The notes below the pieces were generated by a model. That model had not been told where the DNA came from and did not search any database. It worked only from the letters and a program-made list of their open reading frames with translations. A DNA stretch of 64,000 bases from Streptomyces sp. A012304 (GTDB lineage Bacteria > Actinomycetota > Actinomycetes > Streptomycetales > Streptomycetaceae). Made by a program: the position numbers and the translations under genes. Where the stretch lies: contig NZ_BQUN01000097.1 in NCBI RefSeq assembly GCF_026008495.1, positions 1 through 64,000 on the forward strand, in the 5' to 3' direction. Shown here piece after piece: positions 18,401-26,071 of this stretch. How positions within the stretch are numbered: position 1 is the stretch's first letter; the number at the start of each line of letters is the position of its first letter.

Positions 18401-19577
18401 CACCTACACCCGTCCCGGTCAGGTCAGACTCACGGGCATCGTCGAGGACGACGGGCTCCCGCAGCGGAAGCTCTCCGCCACCTGGAAGACGGTGGGCGCC
18501 CCGGACGGCGGCACCGTCATCCTCGACGACCCGCACGCCCCGACGACCGTCGCACGCTTCACCGAGCCGGGCACGTACACCCTCCGACTCACCGCCACCG
18601 ACGGCGCGTCGGAGTCGTCGAAGAAGGTCGTGGTCGAGGCCGAGGCCCGCACGGACGGGCAGGTGAACGTCGCGCCGTCCGCGACGCCCACCGCGTCCTA
18701 CACCTCCGGCTGGGAGTCGGTCGCCGCGATCAACGACGGCCGCGAACCGACCTCGTCCTCCGACGCCCCGCGCTGGGGCAGCTGGCCGCAGAAGGGCACC
18801 CAGTGGGTCCAGTACAGCTGGGACGACCCGGTCCGCGTCGACGGCTCGGACCTGTACTTCTTCCGCGACGCGCAGCCGGGCGCGGCCGACGGCGTCGGCG
18901 TCCCCGCCTCCTGGGTCATCGAGTACCGGGACGGCGACAGCTGGCGCGAGGTCGGCTCCCCCAGCGGCTACGGCACCGCCGAGGACGCCTACAACACCAC
19001 CACCTTCACCCCTGTCACCACCACGGCGCTGCGGGCCCGGCTCACCGGCCACCCCGAGCTGGCGCTGGGGGTGCAGGAGTGGAAGGTGTACGCCGAGACA
19101 CCGGAGTCCGTGCGCGAGGTCCACGTCCCCACCCCGCGCGGCACCGTCCCCGACCTGCCCGGCCAGGTGACGCTGGTCTACGCCGACGGCTCCACGGCAC
19201 GCTCCCCCGTGGCCTGGCCCGCCCTCACCGAGGAACAGGTCGCCGAGGGCGGCACGAGCGTACGGATCACCGGGCTCGCCGACCGGACCGCGCGGCCCGT
19301 GACCGCGACCGTGTGGGTGCGGCAGACCGGCGCCGTGGAGATCACGAGCGTCGCGGAGGAACGGATCGCCACCCCGGCCGGCCGGGCGCCCACGCTCCCG
19401 GCGACCGTCGTCGCCACCTACAACGACGGCTCCAAGGACAGCCGCGTCCCCGTCACCTGGGACCCGGTGGAGCCGGACCGGTACGCCCGGCCGGGGACCT
19501 TCGAGGTGATGGGGACCGTCGCGGGCACCGGCCACCGCGCGACCGCCACGGTCACCGTCACCCCAGCCCCTTCATGA
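15444..19577 (+). CDS. Very large secreted GH121-like enzyme with F5/8 and Ig-like (Big_4) domains
   Basis: The 1377-aa paralogue of the enzyme at 5689-8940 shares the same barrel blocks (FPTSMEGVLGYNNAIAL, WKEINNYYPY, FPFFTANQADK). It adds a first F5/8 domain (about 820-960), an Ig/PKD-like domain, a second F5/8 domain and two C-terminal Big_4-type Ig repeats (about 1215-1377), the tail also found in Bifidobacterium HypBA2. A signal peptide (VRGHHHRAVLAALLGLGLLT) follows GTG 15444, which has GGGGAGG eight bases upstream; the open frame extends to 15282 but has no other signal. It lies five bases after GH127. The probable role is extracellular release of beta-arabinobiose; the extra domains suggest binding to cell wall or polymer. 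Confidence 0.7.
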   Translation: MRGHHHRAVLAALLGLGLLTSLAAAPPAAADNAAIGYPVYSGATDPVPELPAGFTTYRTLRAQYEADRRAGDGTDFWMDRMLARKGEDPAGDWLFTRGRAVFMKEHGPARLGFAGKVAYWESIDNRSAYTVDLAVGGEKLALSEDTGARTQTPSHWRGVFTHEATGLKVTQTKFITDANVAVTNLAVTNTGPVRREITLRAASPYTTTAEGRELTGTVAAKNNLTTVFPRLSGDGMTADGASLTRALAVPAGATVTVKVQLGFVTEEITSSRPEYDAVRTATPATAFRRHVQTYNRWWAENLPYTDLPDDNIEKTLYYRWWLLRYNYLDADIPGNDYQFPTSMEGVLGYNNAIALTVGMFVDDLKYLRDPSYSYGPWVSAGEVSKNGKYTDNPGDPENWSNSYTQYISEAAWRSYQVHGGPDGIVRNLARYAEGDVRGQLAAYDHDGNGLIEYDWGAMTGNDADAVSFDWKPGRLDRAESAYVFSNATAAAHAYDLLGERANADRMRATANRVKDAVLEHLWDPDDKLLKHRHVATDSLVPWKEINNYYPYSVGLMPTPDQDPQYLEALRLWADAKQYPVFPFFTANQADKAEAAEQGHPGSNNFSVINSTVTFRFLSSVLRKYPNRYIDRTWYKKLLSWNAWAHYIDGDNRWPDQNEFWADGSADPQKIGYRSWIHHTMLGTTNWTVIEDAMGFRPRDDRKIELWPIDVDWPHFAVTDINYRGTDVAVLWDEPGDGKRPYGKRVPEGYSLYLDGRLALTSDRLTHLLYDPATREVTLPDGGDAEVRATGLRTAVAEPRDVRYGPGERVTDLFAKAGRDLTGAAKDNLAAGATARASHEELGRGAVGAVDGSTANEPFWGARGSGDAEDWYEIDFGRPRAVDDVRLHFYSDKRPGGYAEPALYAVQYQAGDGQWKDVTGPVKSPVVPRANLNQVRFKAVTTQKLRVLMRHRDGHTSGLKEVQAFATGARVPAARNRAPYVEAWRDTTYTRPGQVRLTGIVEDDGLPQRKLSATWKTVGAPDGGTVILDDPHAPTTVARFTEPGTYTLRLTATDGASESSKKVVVEAEARTDGQVNVAPSATPTASYTSGWESVAAINDGREPTSSSDAPRWGSWPQKGTQWVQYSWDDPVRVDGSDLYFFRDAQPGAADGVGVPASWVIEYRDGDSWREVGSPSGYGTAEDAYNTTTFTPVTTTALRARLTGHPELALGVQEWKVYAETPESVREVHVPTPRGTVPDLPGQVTLVYADGSTARSPVAWPALTEEQVAEGGTSVRITGLADRTARPVTATVWVRQTGAVEITSVAEERIATPAGRAPTLPATVVATYNDGSKDSRVPVTWDPVEPDRYARPGTFEVMGTVAGTGHRATATVTVTPAPS

Positions 19578-19622
19578 CGCCGCAAGGCCCGTGCAGTCCC
19601 GACCGACGATCGGAGACCGAGC

Positions 19623-21740
19623 ATGCCCCACCCCCTCTCCCGCCGCAGTGTGCTGACGCTCGCGGCCGTCGCCCCCGTCGCCTCCGTGGGCGTGCCCCCG
19701 GCGGCGCAGGCCGCCCCGGGTGCCGCGGCCGTGCCGCCCGCCTGGCCGGTGCGCCCCTTCCCCCTGGACCAGGTGAGCCTCGGCGACGGTGTCTTCCGTC
19801 GCAAGCGCGACCTGATGCTCGACTACGCCCGGTCCTACCCGGCCGACCGCATCCTGGCCGTCTTCCGGGCCAACGCCGGGCTCGACACCCGTGGCGCCCG
19901 ACCGCCCGGCGGCTGGGAGACCTCCGACGGCAACCTGCGCGGCCACTACGGCGGCCACTTCCTCACCCTCGTCGCCCAGGCGTACGCCGACACCCGGGAG
20001 GCCGCCCTCAAGACCAAGCTGGACTACCTGGTCGCCGCGCTCGGCGAGTGCCAGCGGGCCCTGGCGGAGCACGGCTCGCCCACGCCGAGCCACCCCGGCT
20101 ATCTGGCGGCGTACCCGGAGACGCAGTTCGTCCTCCTGGAGAGCTACACCACCTACCCCACCATCTGGGCGCCGTACTACACCTGCCACAAGATCATGCG
20201 CGGGCTGCTCGACGCGCACGTCCTGGCCGGGAACGCGCAGGCGTTGCAGATCGCCTCGGCGATGGGCGACTGGGTGCACAGCCGGCTCGGCCGGCTGCCG
20301 CGGGCGCAACTGGAGCGCATGTGGTCGATCTACATCGCCGGGGAGTACGGCGGGATGAACGAGGTGATGGCGGACCTGTACGCCCTCACCGGACGGCAGG
20401 AGCACCTCGCCGCCGCCCGCTGCTTCGACAACACCGCGCTGCTGGAGGCCTGTGCGGAGAACCGGGACATCCTGGAGGGCCGGCACGCCAACCAGCACAT
20501 CCCTCAGTTCACCGGCTACCTGCGGCTGTTCGACCACACGGGTCAGGAGCGGTACGCCGCGGCGGCCCGCAACTTCTGGGGCATGGTCACCGGTTCCCGC
20601 ACCTACAGTTTGGGCGGCACGGGCCAGGGCGAGATGTTCCGGGCCCGCGGGGCCATCGCGGCCACCCTGGACGCCAAGAACGCCGAGACGTGCGCGACGT
20701 ACAACATGCTCAAGCTGAGCCGGCAGCTGTTCTTCCACGGCCCCGATCCCGCCTACATGGACCACTACGAGCGGGGTCTGACCAACCACATCCTCGCCTC
20801 CCGCCGCGACGCCCCGAGCACGAGCGGCCCGGAGGTCACCTACTTCGTCGGCATGGGGCCGGGGGTGGTGCGCGAGTACGGCAACATCGGCACCTGCTGC
20901 GGCGGCACCGGCATGGAGAACCACACGAAGTACCAGGACTCGGTCTACTTCCACTCCGCCGACGGCGGCGCGCTGTACGTCAACCTGTATCTCGCCTCGA
21001 CCCTGCGCTGGCCGGAGCGCGGTCTCGTCATCGAGCAGACCAGCGCCTACCCGGCCGAGGGGCCGCGCACGCTGACCTTCCGGGAGGGCGGGGGACGGCT
21101 CGACCTGAAACTCCGCGTGCCGTCCTGGGCGACGGGCGGTTTCACCGTCACCGTCAACGGGGTGCCGCAGCCGGTGCGGGCCGCGCCCGGCAGCTACCTC
21201 ACCCTGAGCCGGGACTGGAGGCGCGGCGACCGCGTCGCGATCTCCGCCCCCTACCGGCTGCGCGTCGAAAGGGCCCTGGACGACCCTTCCGTCCAGTCCC
21301 TCTTCCACGGGCCGGTCCTGCTGGTGGCGCAGAGCCCGGCGGCGGAGTTCCGCACGTTCTCCTTCTACAAGGACTTCACGCTCCGCGGCGACGTCGCCGA
21401 CGCCGTCACCCCCGAGGGCCGCCCGCTGCACTTCACCACCCACGGCCTGACCCTCGCCCCGTTCCACATCGCGGACGACACCCGCTACCACGCCTACTTC
21501 CGGCGTTCCGAACCCGTCGTCGTCTTCGGCACCAGCGACTCGGGTGTGGCGAACCGCGCCCGCGGTGACGGTCTGACCTTCCTCGACGTGCTGTGGGCCC
21601 AGGCCCCCTTCACGACCCCGGGCCGCTTCGTGCGCGCGGTGCGCGCCCTCGCCGACACCTGGCTGTCCGAGGGCCTGTTCACGCGCGCGGAACGCGACCG
21701 GGTGATCACGGCCGCGACCGCCGCGGACCTGCGGCGCTGA
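19623..21740 (+). CDS. Tat-exported GH146-like beta-L-arabinofuranosidase (DUF1680 family)
   Basis: The 705-aa protein has a Tat signal (SRRSVLTLAAVAPVA), then the (alpha/alpha)6 barrel of the DUF1680/GH127-GH146 group. The cysteine-zinc site is intact: Glu355-x-Cys357 (AETCATYN) and Cys425-Cys426 (GTCCGGTG), with Glu337 (GQGEMF) as likely acid/base. Spacing and the GHYGGHFLT block fit GH146 better than GH127. Export through Tat suits an enzyme that folds around a metal before secretion. It is last in the rightward operon, 45 bp after the GH121-like gene, with GGAG before ATG 19623. It probably trims beta-arabinofuranose outside the cell, complementing the cytoplasmic GH127. Confidence 0.82.
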   Translation: MPHPLSRRSVLTLAAVAPVASVGVPPAAQAAPGAAAVPPAWPVRPFPLDQVSLGDGVFRRKRDLMLDYARSYPADRILAVFRANAGLDTRGARPPGGWETSDGNLRGHYGGHFLTLVAQAYADTREAALKTKLDYLVAALGECQRALAEHGSPTPSHPGYLAAYPETQFVLLESYTTYPTIWAPYYTCHKIMRGLLDAHVLAGNAQALQIASAMGDWVHSRLGRLPRAQLERMWSIYIAGEYGGMNEVMADLYALTGRQEHLAAARCFDNTALLEACAENRDILEGRHANQHIPQFTGYLRLFDHTGQERYAAAARNFWGMVTGSRTYSLGGTGQGEMFRARGAIAATLDAKNAETCATYNMLKLSRQLFFHGPDPAYMDHYERGLTNHILASRRDAPSTSGPEVTYFVGMGPGVVREYGNIGTCCGGTGMENHTKYQDSVYFHSADGGALYVNLYLASTLRWPERGLVIEQTSAYPAEGPRTLTFREGGGRLDLKLRVPSWATGGFTVTVNGVPQPVRAAPGSYLTLSRDWRRGDRVAISAPYRLRVERALDDPSVQSLFHGPVLLVAQSPAAEFRTFSFYKDFTLRGDVADAVTPEGRPLHFTTHGLTLAPFHIADDTRYHAYFRRSEPVVVFGTSDSGVANRARGDGLTFLDVLWAQAPFTTPGRFVRAVRALADTWLSEGLFTRAERDRVITAATAADLRR

Positions 21741-21793
21741 GGCCTGCGGCGGAGGCCTGTACGGCTGAGGCCTGCACCGCTGAGGCTGTACCG
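21735..21793 (+). repeat. Degenerate tandem repeat over the operon 3' end
   Basis: Four imperfect copies of a 12-16-nt unit built on GCTGAGGCCTG(C/T)ACC run from the stop codon of the GH146-like gene to the terminator. The array is not coding. Confidence 0.6.
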
Positions 21794-21830
21794 CACACCG
21801 TCCGGGACGGTCCGCCGCCCGGACGGTGTG
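21794..21830 (+). terminator. Terminator of the ABC-GH127-GH121-GH146 operon
   Basis: A perfect 13-bp stem (21794-21806, CACACCGTCCGGG, with 21818-21830) encloses an 11-nt loop. It lies 54 bases after the last stop codon of the operon. Confidence 0.8.
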
Positions 21831-22104
21831 GCTGCCGATCGTCCCGTGGCCGCACGCCGCGCCCGCGCCCGGGGTCTGCCCACGCTTCTCGACGTCCGCC
21901 GCACGCCACGAGTCCGGCGGGCGGCGGCACGCCCCGGCATCGGCCGTTGGTCTACGACGGCCGCGACTTCGGTCGGTGCCGGTCCGGGCGGACGGGCCCC
22001 GCGCCACCGGCGGCCGGATTGACGGATTCACGTCCGCCCCCGCCGGGCAGAGAGCCCGAGAATGTCATGAGCACGACTGTCCTGCCCCTACGAGGAGGTC
22101 GATC

Positions 22105-22665
22105 ATGCACGTCCCCACCCTGACCGGCGGCCTGGCCGCCGCCCTGGCCGTGTCCCTGTCCCTGATCGGCGGCCCGGCCGCGGCCGCTTCCCCCGACGCC
22201 GCGGCCCACCCCCTGGCCGCCCGTGTCCTCACGTACGACGCGAGCGGCTCCGCGGAGTTCAGGAGCGCCGTCGACCGGGGCGCGGCGATCTGGAACGAGA
22301 GCGTGGACGCCGTCGAACTGCGGCCGGCCGCCACCGGACAACGCGCGAACATCCGGGTCCTCGCGGACAACGGCTGGCCGCGCGCCTCGACCGGCAGCCT
22401 GGGCAACGGCACCGTCTGGATCGGCCGCCAGGCCGTCGACCAGGGCTACGACACGATCCGTATCTCCGCCCACGAACTCGGCCACATCCTCGGCCTGCCG
22501 GACCGCAAGCCCGGCCCCTGCTCCAGCCTGATGTCCGGCTCCAGCGCGGGCACCGCGTGCACGAACCCCTATCCGAACGCCGCGGAGAAGGCGGAGGTCG
22601 AGGAGAACTTCGGTGGCGCGCTCGTGCCGGTGCCGATCCCGCACACCTCGACGGCCGGAGCCTGA
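22105..22665 (+). CDS. Snapalysin-type secreted zinc metalloprotease (M7)
   Basis: The 186-aa protein has a signal peptide (1-28, cut near AAA-SP) and a short propeptide. The catalytic motif HELGHILGLPD is the HExxHxxGxxD signature of snapalysins, in which an Asp replaces the third His/Glu zinc ligand of most metzincins. Cys pairs near SGSSAGTAC fit the family disulfide. GAGGAGG precedes ATG 22105. Streptomyces snapalysin genes are often paired with a divergent LysR regulator; none is present here. The preceding 270 bp (21831-22104) contain no gene. The protein could cut the protein backbone of plant glycoproteins stripped by the enzymes upstream, but this is only a suggestion from position. 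Confidence 0.88.
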   Translation: MHVPTLTGGLAAALAVSLSLIGGPAAAASPDAAAHPLAARVLTYDASGSAEFRSAVDRGAAIWNESVDAVELRPAATGQRANIRVLADNGWPRASTGSLGNGTVWIGRQAVDQGYDTIRISAHELGHILGLPDRKPGPCSSLMSGSSAGTACTNPYPNAAEKAEVEENFGGALVPVPIPHTSTAGA

Positions 22666-22710
22666 GCCACCCGCTCCCGCCCCGTCACGAGCCCCGGCTC
22701 ACGCGGCGGT

Positions 22711-22734
22711 CCGGGAGCGCTCGTCCGCTCCCGG
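22711..22734 (+). terminator. Terminator after the snapalysin gene
   Basis: A perfect 9-bp stem (CCGGGAGCG with CGCTCCCGG) has a 6-nt loop CTCGTC and lies 45 bases after the stop codon. Confidence 0.65.
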
Positions 22735-22754
22735 CACCGCCCCTCCGCGTGTGC

Positions 22755-22785
22755 GTGACATGGAAAGCGATGGGCGTTCTACGTT
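22755..22785 (+). promoter_or_regulatory. Putative promoter giving a leaderless DUF998 transcript
   Basis: A TACGTT -10 box (22780-22785) lies only six bases before ATG 22792. GTGACA (22755-22760) or TGACAT one base later is a possible -35 box at 19 or 18 bp. Transcription would begin at or next to the start codon, and no Shine-Dalgarno sequence is visible. Confidence 0.45.
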
Positions 22786-22791
22786 GGTTCG

Positions 22792-23415
22792 ATGCGTCTT
22801 GTTCCTGGGTGGACCCTGCTGACCTCGGGGTGTGCGCCGGTCCTGCTGATCGGCGGCTGGACGGCCGCGGCGCTGCTCGAAGGGCCCCGTTACGACCCCG
22901 TCCGGCAGACGATCAGCGTCCTGGCGGCCTACGGTGCCGCCGGGTCCTGGGTGATGACCGGCGCGCTGTTCGCCCTGGGGGTCTGTCACCTGCTGACCGC
23001 CTGGGGGTTGCGCGCCGCCGCGCTCGCCGGACGTCTGGCGCTGGGCGGCGGTGGTGTGGCGGCCCTGGTGGTCGCACTGGTCCCGGTGCCGAGCGAGGGC
23101 GGTTCCCTGGAACACGGTTCGGTCGTCACGGTCGGATTCACGCTGCTGGCGGTGTGGCCCGTCCTGGCCGCCGACCGCAGCGAGGTCGCCCCCTGGGCGC
23201 TGCGGCCCGCGCCCTCGATCGCGGTGACCGCCGTGATGGCCGCCGGCGCGGCGTGGTTCCTGTTCGAGGCGCACCGTCAGGGCGCGATGGGGGTCGCCGA
23301 ACGCGTGGTGACGACCGTTCAGTCGCTGTGGCCCCTCGTGGTCGTCGCCTCCTGCCTCCGTCACCCGCGGCGCGGCGAACGCTCGGCGGCCAGCCCGTCA
23401 CTCGACCGGGGGTAA
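22792..23415 (+). CDS. DUF998 family membrane protein
   Basis: The 207-aa protein has six predicted transmembrane helices and the DUF998 opening pattern (GPRYDPVRQTISVLAAYGAAG after the first helix). DUF998 proteins are widespread in actinobacteria; no biochemical role is settled. The ATG has no ribosome binding site, which together with the close -10 box suggests a leaderless mRNA. The gene is monocistronic and ends about 37 bp before the shared hairpin at 23453-23494. Its charged C-terminal tail (RHPRRGERSAASPS) is cytoplasmic by the positive-inside rule. Confidence 0.8.
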   Translation: MRLVPGWTLLTSGCAPVLLIGGWTAAALLEGPRYDPVRQTISVLAAYGAAGSWVMTGALFALGVCHLLTAWGLRAAALAGRLALGGGGVAALVVALVPVPSEGGSLEHGSVVTVGFTLLAVWPVLAADRSEVAPWALRPAPSIAVTAVMAAGAAWFLFEAHRQGAMGVAERVVTTVQSLWPLVVVASCLRHPRRGERSAASPSLDRG

Positions 23416-23452
23416 AGCGTTTCACTCTCTCCTGAGGCCGCCGGCACGGCAC

Positions 23453-23494
23453 ACGGCTCCGGCCCCGGACCAGAGGATCCGGGGCCGGAGCCGT
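23453..23494. terminator. Bidirectional terminator between convergent genes
   Basis: A perfect 17-bp stem (23453-23469 with 23478-23494) closes an 8-nt loop CCAGAGGA. It serves the DUF998 gene from the left and the GH39-like gene, which ends at 23515, from the right. Confidence 0.85.
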
Positions 23495-23514
23495 CACGGC
23501 GACGAGTCGGTCCG

Positions 23515-26055
23515 TCAGCCGACGACCCGGCCCAGTTCGATCCGGTCGATGTTCGGGGCCCAGGCGTCCGCGTTCGCGAACCGGATGCTGTTGGAGCCCT
23601 TCCTCAGGTCGACGGGCACGCCGACCGTCCAGTAGTCGTCCCAGCTCCAGGTGTTCTTGAAGGTGACCTTCCGCGGCGCACCGCCTCCGACCGCGATGTC
23701 CGCCGTGCGGGACATGATGTCGGTGTTGTAGGCGTGGCCGTTGTCGCGCCGCTCGTTGTGCGCGTAGTGGACGACCAGCAGGTAGCGGCCGGCGCGGGGC
23801 GCGTCCACCGTGAACTCGGCGGTGCTGGCTGCGCCGTTGCCGAGCTGTCCGATGTACGAGCCGGCCGACGCGTGCGCGGACTCGACGAGCTGCGCGCCGC
23901 CCGCGAGGGTGGCCGAGGCGCCCTCGTAGGAGAGGGTGCCGGCGGTCGAGCCGTCGCCGGAGACGTCGAGGGAACGGACGGCGGCGTGCTTGGCGGTCAG
24001 GGCGACACGGTTGTTGCCCGCCACGAGGTACAGCCGCAGCGGCCGGCCGGGCGCCGCCGTCACCGTCTCACCGTGCAGGGCCAGCTTCACCGGCGCCGAG
24101 GTGCGCGGCACGACCGTGAAGTAGCCGTCGCGCGGGGCGTACACGTCGAAGACCGCCCGGTCGCCGGAGCGCAGGACGAGAGTGCCGGTGCCCACCCCGG
24201 CGGACGAGGAGTAGTCGTACGACGGCCGGCCGCCGATGTCCGCCAGCGTCGCCTCGTACGACGCGGACGGCGCGCCGGTACGGGCCGTCAGGTCGACGCG
24301 GTCGAGGGTGACCTCCCGGTCGCCCTTGGCGAACGTCAGGACGTGGCTGCCGGCGGCAAGCGGGACGGTGAGGTCCTTCTTGGCGCGGTAGGTCCAGTTC
24401 TCGGTGGACGGGTAGGTCACCGTGACCGGGGCGCCGCCGTCGACGGACAGCTTCTGCGTGGCGGGCGCGCCGGACTGGTTGCCGTACAGGACCGCCAGGT
24501 CGTAGGTGCCGTCCCTCGGCACCGACACCGTGAACTCCACCTTGCTGCCGGCCTGGTTGAGCGAGCCGACGTCCTTGGTCCCGGAGGCCGCGTATCCGTT
24601 GGCGTTGCCGACCGTGCCCTGGGTGTAGACCTTGCCGTCGGTGATGGCCGCGTTCTCCGCCTCGTACGACGCCGACCAGGGGACGGAGGGCGCCGACGGG
24701 GTGCCCGCGCCGCCGGGGGTGAGCACGATCCGGTACGCCGACATCTTGTGCAGGCCGCGCAGCGGCACGGTCACCGAACCGTCGGCGGCGACCTTCACCT
24801 TCGTACGGGCGAGGACGCGTGGCGTCGCGTGCTGTCCCTCGTAACCCGACCAGGCGGCCTCGGCGACGGTCGCGGTGACCGTGCGGCCGAAGACGGACCT
24901 GGGGACGTTGCGCACGACGACGTCGGAGTCACCGTCCGACCCGCCGAGCAGGACCTGCGCCTGGCGGCGGGAGGTGTCCAGGGAGGCCAGCCCCTGGAGG
25001 GTGTCGATGGTGTTCGGCTGCGGCGGGGTCACCCGGACGGTGTCGCCGGTCATCCCGGCGTACCAGCGGAAGAACCACCAGCCGCCGTTGGGGATGTTGG
25101 AGCGCACCACGTGGCCGCTCATGTTGCCGGCGGCGTCCCAGTACGCCATGTTGGCGTAGACCTTGTTCCGTTCGAACATCGAGACCCACTGCACGAGTTG
25201 CCCCGGCACGGACAGGTCACGGCGGTTGGCGTACTCGTCGATATTGATCTTAAGCGGGCCGATGCCCAACTCACGTTCCAGGGCGCGGTAGTTGTCGTAG
25301 TGGCCCTGGAAGTCGCGCAACGAGCCGGAGCTCAGCTCGTGCCAGGTCATGATCTGCGGCAGCACGTTCTCGCGCTTGGCGAAGGTGAGGAAGTCCCGCA
25401 GGAAGCGGGGGTAGTAGCCGGTCTCGTTGGGGCCGGCGATCGTCGCGTCCGGGTCGATGGCGCGGATGCGGTGGTACACCGTCTTCCAGTGCGCGAGGAA
25501 CCGGTCCCGCTCGGCCTCGTACTCCGCCTGGTCGGAGCCGTTGAGCTTGTACCAGATGAAGTCTGGTTCGTTGAACGGGATGTAGACGAAGCGGTCGCTG
25601 TTCGGGTGGGCCGAGATCTCCTTGGTGATCTTGTCGACCTTGGGGAGGTAGTCCTCGATGCCGAGGTTCTCGTAGGGCCACTTGGCGTAGACGTCCTGCA
25701 TCATCACGTTGATCTCGCCGCCGCCGTTGCGGAAGAACGCGTCGGAGACGGCCATCGCGTCACCGTTGGGGTGCTGGGCACCGCCGTCCGGTTTCTGCGA
25801 GATGCTGGTGATCTTCAGGGGTTCCAGCGCGGCGTCGCTGGGCACGCCGTCGTCGCTGAGCCCGTAGAGCGCGCCGTTGGCGCCGAGCATCACCGGGCCC
25901 TCGGAGGCGGCGAGGTCGACGGTGAGGCGCTGGGGCTCGGCGGCGGCCGTCGCGGGCCCCGCCGCGGGGAGGGTCGCTGCCATCGCGGCTGCTCCAAGTA
26001 CGGCTGCTGTCAGTGCTGTCCTGGTACGCGATCTTGTACGGGTGGGGGTGATCAC
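23515..26055 (-). CDS. Secreted clan GH-A (GH39-like) glycosidase with CBM35-like domains
   Basis: The 846-aa protein has a signal peptide (to about ATAAA-EP, residue 39), a (beta/alpha)8 barrel (about 45-410) and three beta-sandwich modules (about 440-560, 565-690, 695-846), the first and last resembling CBM35. The clan GH-A catalytic pair is visible: acid/base Glu in YIPFNEPDF and nucleophile Glu in INIDEYAN. GH39 fits best; this family includes beta-xylosidases and a Bifidobacterium enzyme that releases galactosyl-alpha-1,3-arabinose from arabinogalactan protein. That activity would pair well with the importer and the GH36 alpha-galactosidase, but it is inferred. The start is GTG 26055 with GGAGGT eight bases upstream; a GTG at 26088 would overlap the permease and lacks a signal. 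Confidence 0.72.
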   Translation of the reverse strand: MITPTRTRSRTRTALTAAVLGAAAMAATLPAAGPATAAAEPQRLTVDLAASEGPVMLGANGALYGLSDDGVPSDAALEPLKITSISQKPDGGAQHPNGDAMAVSDAFFRNGGGEINVMMQDVYAKWPYENLGIEDYLPKVDKITKEISAHPNSDRFVYIPFNEPDFIWYKLNGSDQAEYEAERDRFLAHWKTVYHRIRAIDPDATIAGPNETGYYPRFLRDFLTFAKRENVLPQIMTWHELSSGSLRDFQGHYDNYRALERELGIGPLKINIDEYANRRDLSVPGQLVQWVSMFERNKVYANMAYWDAAGNMSGHVVRSNIPNGGWWFFRWYAGMTGDTVRVTPPQPNTIDTLQGLASLDTSRRQAQVLLGGSDGDSDVVVRNVPRSVFGRTVTATVAEAAWSGYEGQHATPRVLARTKVKVAADGSVTVPLRGLHKMSAYRIVLTPGGAGTPSAPSVPWSASYEAENAAITDGKVYTQGTVGNANGYAASGTKDVGSLNQAGSKVEFTVSVPRDGTYDLAVLYGNQSGAPATQKLSVDGGAPVTVTYPSTENWTYRAKKDLTVPLAAGSHVLTFAKGDREVTLDRVDLTARTGAPSASYEATLADIGGRPSYDYSSSAGVGTGTLVLRSGDRAVFDVYAPRDGYFTVVPRTSAPVKLALHGETVTAAPGRPLRLYLVAGNNRVALTAKHAAVRSLDVSGDGSTAGTLSYEGASATLAGGAQLVESAHASAGSYIGQLGNGAASTAEFTVDAPRAGRYLLVVHYAHNERRDNGHAYNTDIMSRTADIAVGGGAPRKVTFKNTWSWDDYWTVGVPVDLRKGSNSIRFANADAWAPNIDRIELGRVVG

Positions 26056-26071
26056 GCTGCTGGACCTCCGG

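Noticed and set aside
15254..21568. A 2104-codon open frame overlapping the GH121-like and GH146-like genes
   Set aside because: It has no family motifs, is extremely Arg/Pro-rich and lies in a frame whose third positions do not carry the G/C bias; it is a by-product of high G+C.
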